From Aliiglaciecola sp. 3_MG-2023 (GTDB lineage Bacteria; Pseudomonadota; Gammaproteobacteria; Enterobacterales; Alteromonadaceae), in NCBI RefSeq assembly GCF_030548205.1, contig NZ_JAUORV010000002.1, positions 62,001 through 126,000 of the forward strand: DNA of 64,000 nucleotides. Reading direction: 5' to 3'. The notes beneath the pieces were generated by a model. It did no database searches. It saw only the letters and a program-made list of their open reading frames with translations, and was not told where the DNA came from. This document shows positions 18,157-26,380 of this stretch, one piece after another. The translations under genes were made by a program, and so were the position numbers. The stretch's first letter is position 1; every line of letters starts with the position of its first letter.

Positions 18157-19401
18157 TTATGAACGTCCACCTGTGAAGTCTGGATATGCTTCCAAACCAC
18201 ACTCGCCGATATCCACACCTTCAAACTCTTCTTCTTCGCTTACGCGGATTCCGATGATAGCTTTCAGAATTAACCAAGCTACCAAGCTAGTTACGAATAC
18301 CCATACGAAGATAGTGATAGCACCGATGATTTGACCAGAGAAAGAAGAACCATCATTTGTAATAGGTACAAGTAGAAGTCCTAAGAGACCTACCACACCG
18401 TGAACAGAGATAGCACCTACTGGATCATCAATTTTCATTTTATCTAAAGCAATGATACTTCCAACAACCAAAAGACCACCGATAGCACCGAATAAAGTCG
18501 CTTGTAGTGGAGTCGGTGTTGACGGCTCTGCAGTAATCGCAACCAAACCAGCTAAAGCACCGTTCAAGGCCATAGTTAGGTCAGCTTTACCGAATAAGAC
18601 GCGTGCTAGAATTAGGGCAGCAACAAGACCACCAGCAGCAGCAGCGTTAGTATTCATAAATACTACAGCAACAGCATTAGCGCTTTCTACAGTAGCCGTT
18701 GCTAGAACAGAACCACCGTTGAAACCAAACCAACCCATCCATAAGATGAATGTACCTAAAGTGGCTAAAGGTAGATTAGCACCAGGAATTGCGTTGATTT
18801 TGCCATCCGCAGTGTATTTACCTTTACGAGCACCAAGTATCAACACACCAGCTAACGCTGCAGCAGCACCAGCCATATGCACAATACCAGACCCTGCGAA
18901 GTCAGAGAAACCTAGGTCGCCAAGTGTATACATACCGAATACAGACGCGCCACCCCAAGTCCAAGAACCTTCCATAGGATAGATGAAACCCGTTAAGATA
19001 ACTGCAAATGCAAGGAACGACCACAATTTCATACGCTCAGCTACCGCACCTGAAACGATTGACATTGCAGTGGCAACAAAAACCACTTGGAAGAAGAAGT
19101 CAGCTGAAGGAGCATAAGTAGCAGGTTCAGCTTCACCTGTAGCGCCGTCGCCAACGATTCCATCTAGGAATAACGTAAAGTCGTCACCACCGTACATGAT
19201 AGAGTAACCGCAGATCATATACATAATACAAGCTACAGAGTATAAGGTAATATTCTTAGTTAATATTTCAGTGGTGTTTTTAGCACGCACTAAACCGGCT
19301 TCTAGCATGGTAAAACCAGCCGCCATCCACATGACTAATGCGCCACATATCAAAAAGTAAAAGGTATCTAGTGCATACCCAAGTTCAAATGTAATTTCCA
19401 T
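18157..19401 (-). CDS. amtB: Ammonium transporter
   Basis: 414 residues with about eleven membrane helices. Family signatures include MLEAGLVRAKNT near the N-terminus, SGIVHMAGAAAALAG (first pore His region) and ISVHGVVGLLGLLLV (second pore His). The protein conducts ammonium or ammonia across the inner membrane when nitrogen is scarce, and GlnK blocks it when nitrogen is plentiful. The gene is 21 bp downstream of glnK in one operon driven by a sigma-54-type promoter and closed by the terminator at 18042-18067. Confidence 0.96.
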   Translation of the reverse strand: MEITFELGYALDTFYFLICGALVMWMAAGFTMLEAGLVRAKNTTEILTKNITLYSVACIMYMICGYSIMYGGDDFTLFLDGIVGDGATGEAEPATYAPSADFFFQVVFVATAMSIVSGAVAERMKLWSFLAFAVILTGFIYPMEGSWTWGGASVFGMYTLGDLGFSDFAGSGIVHMAGAAAALAGVLILGARKGKYTADGKINAIPGANLPLATLGTFILWMGWFGFNGGSVLATATVESANAVAVVFMNTNAAAAGGLVAALILARVLFGKADLTMALNGALAGLVAITAEPSTPTPLQATLFGAIGGLLVVGSIIALDKMKIDDPVGAISVHGVVGLLGLLLVPITNDGSSFSGQIIGAITIFVWVFVTSLVAWLILKAIIGIRVSEEEEFEGVDIGECGLEAYPDFTGGRS

Positions 19402-19422
19402 GATTTTCTCCTGCCCTGCTGC

Positions 19423-19779
<357 letters not shown>

Positions 19780-19814
19780 TTAATTTTGTTTTTATTGAAA
19801 CGCTCCATTCCTAA

Positions 19815-19830
19815 AACAAGTCTTATGCCA
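19815..19830 (-). promoter_or_regulatory. Sigma-54 (RpoN) promoter of glnK-amtB
   Basis: Read on the minus strand: TGGCATAAGACTTGTT, which matches the -24/-12 consensus (TGGCAC-N5-TTGCA) with GG and TG at the required spacing and one change at the -12 C. It lies about 54 bp before the glnK ATG, giving an expected leader of about 40 nt. NtrC control is inferred from family knowledge; I did not locate clear NtrC boxes. Confidence 0.75.
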
Positions 19831-20044
19831 CTAATGTTTACATATAAAAATCAACAACTTAGATTAGAAAAAAGGTATTTGATTTACAATTAAAGCACCA
19901 ATAGCAAGCAAAAGGCAAATTTTGCACTAAATTGGTGCGCAACTTTACTGAAATTGGAAAACGTTGCTGATAGGGAACTAAACAAGATGCTATCAGTCTA
20001 CTGTCGAATGAAATTAACATTAACCATGCTGGATAGCGCACACC

Positions 20045-20908
20045 TTGGATTTTGAACGCCAACAATACATTCCCCCAGAAACAACGAACCATTCTTTACG
20101 AAAAATATTGCTTGTCTCTGTGCTTATCCATGCTTTGGTTGGCTGGTTGATCTTATCTCAACAGCGCATAAATATTCCGGCAAAAGTCGATGAACCCACA
20201 TCCGCTATCAAAGCGAAATTGGTATTTTTCCCGCCTCCAAAAGCGGTAGAAAAAACCATTGAAGCTGAATCAAATGAACATATACCAGAATTGCCCCCAG
20301 AACAGACTGAACAGAACCAACCAAGGGAGCAAACGATTGAAGATTCTGTAAGTGTTGAAGAAGTGATTGTTGCAGAGGTGCCTGTTGAAGATGTGCCAGC
20401 AGAGAACCAAGCCTCCCTTGAAAAAGCACCTTTAGAACAAGAGGTGCAAGTTAACCAAGAACCTGAAATTGTTGACTCGGTGACCCCTCAATTACCACTA
20501 ATCGAAAATGATACAAGACGTGAAGACTTGCCGTCTATTGATTTTCCAGATGACTCTGAAAGTGACGCTCCCGTAGGCACTTCACGTAATTTAGCCCAAA
20601 AACACTTATTAGATCACTCGGCGCAAGCTAATCAACGTATGGCTGAACAAGAAGCACAGCGCTACCGTCAACAACGAGAATCACCAGATTTAAACCTGCC
20701 TAAATTTGATCCCTATAAAACCGAAGATGAAAAGTTAATCGAAGAAAACCGTATCAGAGTAGATTGTAGTTCGACGGTAAATAAAACCCTACTAACGGTC
20801 TTGCGCTTCACTACCGGAGGTACGATGGATTGTAGTAAACCCCAAGATTTCGAGCCGTTCATCGACAAGCATGTTAAAAAGCCCACAAAGCCTAAAGACA
20901 AACGTTAA
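20045..20908 (+). CDS. Single-pass membrane protein with acidic Pro/Glu-rich linker
   Basis: 287 residues if translation starts at TTG 20045; no in-frame ATG lies upstream of the membrane helix, and the ribosome site is poor. A short cytoplasmic start is followed by one membrane helix (about 19-38, LRKILLVSVLIHALVGWLIL), a long acidic segment rich in Glu, Pro, Gln and Val (55-175) and a C-terminal region with two Cys (RVDCSSTV and TMDCSKP) and a Lys-rich end. The plan (N-terminal anchor, stiff extended linker, small C-terminal domain) resembles TonB or TolA, but no TonB signature is present. Convergent with mrcB. Confidence 0.6.
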   Translation: MDFERQQYIPPETTNHSLRKILLVSVLIHALVGWLILSQQRINIPAKVDEPTSAIKAKLVFFPPPKAVEKTIEAESNEHIPELPPEQTEQNQPREQTIEDSVSVEEVIVAEVPVEDVPAENQASLEKAPLEQEVQVNQEPEIVDSVTPQLPLIENDTRREDLPSIDFPDDSESDAPVGTSRNLAQKHLLDHSAQANQRMAEQEAQRYRQQRESPDLNLPKFDPYKTEDEKLIEENRIRVDCSSTVNKTLLTVLRFTTGGTMDCSKPQDFEPFIDKHVKKPTKPKDKR

Positions 20909-20941
20909 TTAGCGTTCTTTTAGTTAATAATTTTTTCTGCG

Positions 20942-23242
20942 CTAGTTGCCAAAAAGCCGCTCCCAAAAACTCTTACGCTCTTGAATTTTTGGGTTTTTGG
21001 TATCACATTTATCCGCTCGTTTTGGTAACACTTCTAGAATGGCTGGCAAACTCATACTGGTTTGACACCCCGCTTGGGTCGATCTGCCCGTTTGGGGGTT
21101 AAAGTGAGCAATCCCCAATCCTTTAGGAAAACGCCGTACCAATGATTTTGGCGCTTGTAGTGCTTGAAAATCTAAAAACAATCTTAATGCACCACTTGCC
21201 CCCGTTAGCCCGGTACTTTTATTGTCATCCGTGCCTATCCAGCTGGTGACTAGAATATTTTTATCATAACCGCTAAACCAGCTATCACGATAGTCATCGG
21301 TTGTACCGGTTTTGCCGGCCATATTAATACTTGGGAAACGTCGACGAACTTGTTTAGCCGTGCCTTCTAAGGTCACTTTGTGAAGTGCGTAATTCATCAA
21401 ATAAGCCACTTTTTCATCAACAATTGGCTTGGCTGGCGCGTCAAAGGAATACATCAATTGGTTGTCTGACGACATAATGGCATTAACAGTGTGCAGGGGA
21501 ATTTGTACACCATTGTTAGCTATCGTTTGATATAGCTGATTGACCTGAATTGGAGATAAATCCAAAGCTCCTAACGTCAATGCGGGATATTGGGTAATGG
21601 GCTCTGTCACCCCAAGGCGTTTGAGGGTTTGGGTAATGCTATCTAACCCTAACTCCATACCTAAACTCACCGTCGGAACATTGAGGGATTGGGTTAATGC
21701 CGTATACAAAGGAACCTGACCGCGAAACTTTTTATCGGCATTCTGTGGCTCCCAGGTTTCCCCCCCTTCACTGGGTAATTGTATGGGGTCATCGAACAAA
21801 GGTGTTGCTAAATTATATTCTTCAGGGCGCTCTAAGGCAGTCAGGTAAATTGCTGGTTTAATTAACGACCCTATAGATCGTTTAGCATCCAATGCTCGGT
21901 TAAAGCCACTAAAGCGCGTCTTGCGATCTCCCACCATAGCGCGAATTTCACCGCTATCGATGTCAGTGACGACCATTGCTGCTTGCAAATTTTCCAACTT
22001 ACGCTGTTTTTCAATACTGGTTAAGCCACCTGACACGGCCGATTCAGCCTTTCGCTGTGCGTTTGAATCAAGAGTGGTGAACAACTTTACCCCTGAATCA
22101 CGAATATTTGGGTTATCTAAGATAGTATGTAATTCACGCCCCACCTTATCCATAAAGGCCGGGTGCTTGCCTTTAACTAGCGTTGCACCTGTGGCGACCT
22201 GAATGGGCTTGTCTAACAGTTTTTCAAAGGTGGTTTTATTGATTTTACCTCCCTCAAATAACAGCCTAAGTACCAGGTTACGACGCTCTAAAACACGTTC
22301 AGGATGACGCCTTGGATTATAATAAGAAGGTCCTTTGATCATGCCAACTAAGGTCGTCATTTCTTCAAGGTTAAGCTCGTTTAATGGACGGTCGAAATAA
22401 AAGTAACTGGCTAAGCCAAAACCATGCACACCGGTATTACCATTTTGCCCAAGAAACACCTCATTTAAATACGCTTCCATTATCTGATCTTTGCTATATC
22501 GCGCATCGATTAATATGGACATAAAGGCTTCTTTAATTTTTCGCGTTATCGACTTTTCATTGGTCAAATACATATTCTTAACCAATTGCTGCGTTAAGGT
22601 ACTTCCTCCTTGAACAGCACGTCCGGCAGAGATATTTGCTATTAATGCTCTTAAAATTGAAAGAGGTGCTATTCCATGATGCTCATAAAAGTCCTTATCC
22701 TCAACCAGAACTAGTGCTTCTACTAGTTCTTTGGGAACCTGCCCTAACGACACCAACATGCGATCTTCTTTACCGTCACTAAGCAATCGTGTTACTAGCC
22801 ATGGCTCTAGACGAAAGCTACTAATTTGCTTGCCACTATTGAGATTCACAATGCTTGCTACACGGCCTGATTTAACCGTTAAAGACAAGGCGGTTTCGCC
22901 CTGAAAACCATCTGGAAAATGAAATGCTCTACGATAAACTTCAAAGTGATTATTACGGTATTGGTACTCCCCTGTACGACTAGCATTGGCCACCCGCCGA
23001 TAGCCCAACAGTGTTAGCTCTTCTATAATTTCCTTACTGGTGATTTCTTCTTTTAAACTTAAAACCAAAGGACGGGCATAAATCTGCGCAGGAACTTGCC
23101 ATTTATTACCAGAAAACTGATGAGCAATCACCGCATCCAAGTAAACCATGTAAGCACTCATCGCAACGATACATACCAGAAGCATCTTCCAGAAATATTT
23201 GCGGAACCAAGGTAAGGGATTCAATTTTTGGGCTATTGACAT
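20942..23242 (-). CDS. mrcB: Penicillin-binding protein 1B, bifunctional
   Basis: 766 residues. A short cytoplasmic tail and one membrane helix (about 17-36) precede a UB2H-like region (about 70-150). The glycosyltransferase domain has EDKDFYEHHG and QGGSTLTQQLVKN (about 180-225). The transpeptidase domain has the Ser-x-x-Lys motif in SIGSLIKPA (near 458), Ser-x-Asn in SLN and KTGTT (near 642). It polymerises and crosslinks peptidoglycan in the periplasm. The UB2H region, the docking site of LpoB in E. coli, identifies it as PBP1B rather than PBP1A. Confidence 0.94.
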   Translation of the reverse strand: MSIAQKLNPLPWFRKYFWKMLLVCIVAMSAYMVYLDAVIAHQFSGNKWQVPAQIYARPLVLSLKEEITSKEIIEELTLLGYRRVANASRTGEYQYRNNHFEVYRRAFHFPDGFQGETALSLTVKSGRVASIVNLNSGKQISSFRLEPWLVTRLLSDGKEDRMLVSLGQVPKELVEALVLVEDKDFYEHHGIAPLSILRALIANISAGRAVQGGSTLTQQLVKNMYLTNEKSITRKIKEAFMSILIDARYSKDQIMEAYLNEVFLGQNGNTGVHGFGLASYFYFDRPLNELNLEEMTTLVGMIKGPSYYNPRRHPERVLERRNLVLRLLFEGGKINKTTFEKLLDKPIQVATGATLVKGKHPAFMDKVGRELHTILDNPNIRDSGVKLFTTLDSNAQRKAESAVSGGLTSIEKQRKLENLQAAMVVTDIDSGEIRAMVGDRKTRFSGFNRALDAKRSIGSLIKPAIYLTALERPEEYNLATPLFDDPIQLPSEGGETWEPQNADKKFRGQVPLYTALTQSLNVPTVSLGMELGLDSITQTLKRLGVTEPITQYPALTLGALDLSPIQVNQLYQTIANNGVQIPLHTVNAIMSSDNQLMYSFDAPAKPIVDEKVAYLMNYALHKVTLEGTAKQVRRRFPSINMAGKTGTTDDYRDSWFSGYDKNILVTSWIGTDDNKSTGLTGASGALRLFLDFQALQAPKSLVRRFPKGLGIAHFNPQTGRSTQAGCQTSMSLPAILEVLPKRADKCDTKNPKIQERKSFWERLFGN

Positions 23243-23352
23243 GATTAATTAAGGGGATCTTTGTTGGAGTTGTTTCAGACAAGCAGTTTATCAGTGCCTG
23301 CGGGCTGGCTCAAATTAGTATTTATAAAATGTACAGAAGTAAGTATTTTGCC

Positions 23353-23389
23353 ATCACTATTTACCGTCATTCCTTTGGTAAATAGTGAT
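23353..23389. repeat. Perfect 13-bp inverted repeat between protease and mrcB
   Basis: ATCACTATTTACC and GGTAAATAGTGAT are separated by 11 bp. The hairpin sits 21 bp past the stop of the leftward metalloprotease gene, where a terminator is expected, but no strong T-run follows in that direction. It may be a 3'-stabilising structure or a weak terminator. Confidence 0.55.
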
Positions 23390-23409
23390 CTTCTGAACTT
23401 AATCTTAAT

Positions 23410-26205
23410 TTAGCGAATAATGACGTTTCTAAAAACGGAATCAGAATTGGGGTTTTCAACGTCATTATCCATTCCAAAAACGATATAAGGGTAAAACCCA
23501 GTGAAATACTCTCCGATTGGAATGACGAATGTTTGGTATTCTCCATCACCGGTATATTGAAAATCATGATTTCCCCATACTTGAGTACCGAACAGGCGGA
23601 AGGTTAAGCTTTCATTTGTAAATGCATTATTGGTGAAGCCAATACCGTGAATTTCTCCCTCTGCCGTTGATTTGAATTCAAATTCTAAAACTGTACCTGA
23701 AGTGATATCGGTGTTGAGCTCAATTTTTTGCCACAAATTGCCTTCGAGTTGCAAAGTATAACCAGCATCTAAAATAGTTATCGTACTAGCACCTTCTGGG
23801 TTCTGATTCGGGTCTAAGTCTAAAATATCAAGTTCATTGAAATTTAAACCTTCATTGGAAGGGGGCTCTTCATCAGAAGATTCAAAAATAGAAATTCGAC
23901 TGAAGTAGCTGTTGGAAACAGGCTCTGAAATATCGTTATCCATTGCAAATACGAGATAAGGATATGTGCCTTGCGCATAATATTGCCCTATAGGAATTGT
24001 AAAGGACTGATACTCTCCGTTGCCTGAATAGTTAAAGCCACCTAACCCCCATTCCTGGGTACCATATAATTTAAATGTTTCATCTCTATCAGCCAAATCA
24101 GTCGTATAAAAGCCAATTCCATGGATTTCTCCTTGAGATGTAGATTTGAAATCGAAGGTTATCATTGTATTTTCTGTAATATCCTGATTTAAATCAATTT
24201 TACGCCATAAGTTACCTTGCAGATGCAGGGTCTCTCCATCGTCAATAACCTCACTTACACTTGAACCTGATGGGTTTTGTGCGGGATCAAATTCCGAGAA
24301 TGTAAACTGGCTTAAATCAAGGGTTTCTGTGGGCGCAACTGTATCGTCATTAATGTTGTATACCGTTACATTTGAATAGGTGCCATTGGCGGTAGAACCT
24401 TCAACATCATTATCCATTGCAAAATAGAGAAACTCGACATTACCGGTATAAAACTGCCCAACAGGAATTGAGATACGCTGAACTTCACCAAACTCAGTAT
24501 AACGAGCACTTTCCAGCCCCCAAGACTGAGAACCTGCTAATGAGAAAGTTCTAGCTTCTTCCATTTTATTATCATCATCTAAACCAATACCGTGAATTTC
24601 CCCTAATGACGTACTAATAAAATCAAACTCAATAACCGTATCTGCTTGAATTGCATAATTAAAGTCCACTTTAACCCAACGATTGCCTTGTAAGGTAATA
24701 CTCGCTCCACTGTCCCCAATAGTCACTGTCCCTTCGAAATCTTGTCCTGTACTAAATGACGAATAAGGTAATTCATTGAAGTTAAGAAATTCACCCGACG
24801 GGTTTTGAGTCACCTCAATCTCAAAGTTTTGTGTATCTGTACCATAAGCATTGCTGGCGCTAATTTGCACTAAACTAGTTCCGGTCTGAGTTTCAATGGG
24901 TATCCATTCAACTAGCCCATCTTCTGATACTGTCATGCCTTCTGGACCAAAATCGAGGTTGAAAGTTAAGCTACCAGAACCATCAGCATCTACCCGACTA
25001 TCTGTATCATATTCATAAGCTAAACCAGCAGTTGCCGTTGTATTAGGGGTAGAAATAATTGTAGGTGGAGATACATTGGTTAAGCAGGCTGCGGAACTAA
25101 CCAAGGCATCCATTTGCGTCAAACTGCAATCAGAAAACTGATCACTGCCATTAATACTTGGACTCATTAAAAAGCTACCATTAGTCGCAGCACAAGCTGA
25201 TCCCGATTGGTTATCATGGGGTGCACCGAAATTATGCCCAATCTCGTGGGCAGTCACTAAGGCAGTACTGGAACCAAAACGTTGCGTTACGCCAACAGAA
25301 TAACTATTGCAAACCGCTCCAACGTAGGCAATACCTATAGTACTACCGTCTAAATCTTTACCGGTAAATAGGTGGCTTATGCCTGGATTATTATAATTAA
25401 TGGCAACATAAGTACGGTAAGCTACAATTAAATCTTCAGCATCGCTCATGGTTAAGGTGCCGTTGTCTTCTAAAACACGAATGTCATCCACCGTAACCTG
25501 CACGCCAACTTGTTCCGAAAATATGCCATCTACGACATTCATTTCTACCAACATTTCTGTAGCAGCATCTTGAGGATCACCAGTTTCGAATTCAGAATCG
25601 GCAACTAAAGAAATTAATATCTCTTTGCTAGCCATTTCACTTGTCATTTGTGCTAGTTCGTCAATGTAACCCGAATAGCTAAAAGCTGACTGAATGGCAC
25701 TATTTTCTAATGCACAGGTGGCACTGTGACTAACGTCTTTAGCGTTATAAATTAATAAATCACTCGTAACTTCTTTACTACTTTCAATATTGTTTAATTG
25801 CGCGTTTAGCTGACTTTTATAATTCACAAAATACAGATCTTGACCATCATAAAATGCACCCGTTAATTTCTCTCCTACTAAACTAAATCTAGCCCAAGAG
25901 TTTGTTACATTTTCCAATGTCCCCTTGTACAAACTTATGCTGGAATGTAATTTCAGCTTTAAGGGTGCAGATAGAAGTGACTTGTTTTCGACTAAATTGA
26001 ATGTTCGCACTATCCCATTTGTGCTTATTTCCAATCTGTTTTCCAAATTATCATTATCTATTTTTGAAATAGTAAACTGTGCCTCGCTTAGATGGGCAAT
26101 GCTGACTTCATGGTTGGGTTTGGCATCTACACCAGAAACGGAAAGTGTAACTAACGTAAAAATAAGGGTTAAAATGGGAAGCTGGAAAAAGCGCTGGATG
26201 TGCAT
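23410..26205 (-). CDS. Secreted metzincin protease with three tandem C-terminal domains
   Basis: 931 residues with a signal peptide (1-28). A pro-domain (to about 180) is followed by a reprolysin-like catalytic domain with the zinc motif HEIGHNFGAPH near residue 318 and Ser-Pro-Ser in the Met-turn region (SFLMSPSING). An Ig-like putative domain (about 375-465) comes next. Three homologous repeats of about 145-150 residues then follow (roughly 480-630, 635-785 and 785-931). Each has the core GxIHGIGxxxxxxxxxxTFxLxGxQxWG followed by IPxGxYxxG and FAMDNDxE. They look like beta-sandwich binding modules, possibly for polysaccharide or surface attachment (inference). The chain ends in the third repeat without a sorting tail. 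Confidence 0.8.
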   Translation of the reverse strand: MHIQRFFQLPILTLIFTLVTLSVSGVDAKPNHEVSIAHLSEAQFTISKIDNDNLENRLEISTNGIVRTFNLVENKSLLSAPLKLKLHSSISLYKGTLENVTNSWARFSLVGEKLTGAFYDGQDLYFVNYKSQLNAQLNNIESSKEVTSDLLIYNAKDVSHSATCALENSAIQSAFSYSGYIDELAQMTSEMASKEILISLVADSEFETGDPQDAATEMLVEMNVVDGIFSEQVGVQVTVDDIRVLEDNGTLTMSDAEDLIVAYRTYVAINYNNPGISHLFTGKDLDGSTIGIAYVGAVCNSYSVGVTQRFGSSTALVTAHEIGHNFGAPHDNQSGSACAATNGSFLMSPSINGSDQFSDCSLTQMDALVSSAACLTNVSPPTIISTPNTTATAGLAYEYDTDSRVDADGSGSLTFNLDFGPEGMTVSEDGLVEWIPIETQTGTSLVQISASNAYGTDTQNFEIEVTQNPSGEFLNFNELPYSSFSTGQDFEGTVTIGDSGASITLQGNRWVKVDFNYAIQADTVIEFDFISTSLGEIHGIGLDDDNKMEEARTFSLAGSQSWGLESARYTEFGEVQRISIPVGQFYTGNVEFLYFAMDNDVEGSTANGTYSNVTVYNINDDTVAPTETLDLSQFTFSEFDPAQNPSGSSVSEVIDDGETLHLQGNLWRKIDLNQDITENTMITFDFKSTSQGEIHGIGFYTTDLADRDETFKLYGTQEWGLGGFNYSGNGEYQSFTIPIGQYYAQGTYPYLVFAMDNDISEPVSNSYFSRISIFESSDEEPPSNEGLNFNELDILDLDPNQNPEGASTITILDAGYTLQLEGNLWQKIELNTDITSGTVLEFEFKSTAEGEIHGIGFTNNAFTNESLTFRLFGTQVWGNHDFQYTGDGEYQTFVIPIGEYFTGFYPYIVFGMDNDVENPNSDSVFRNVIIR

Positions 26206-26380
26206 GTTTACTACCTTAAAGTGTTCAACACAGTCCCGCTTTAACTGGAACTGTTTAACAATTACTCTATTGTATCGGTTAAGCGATGCGCATCTCCAGC
26301 ATTATATGTGAACACAATGTTAAACGAATGAATTTACAGGTAAATTAATTTCCAGACCCAAACACCGCAATATACTTAAG

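Noticed and set aside
18452-18982. Rightward 176-codon frame opposite amtB
   Set aside because: It is the complement of a well-supported amtB and has the Ala/Pro-rich composition of an antisense shadow.
20045-20908. TonB protein
   Set aside because: The overall plan is similar, but no TonB C-terminal signature and no ExbB/ExbD genes are present.
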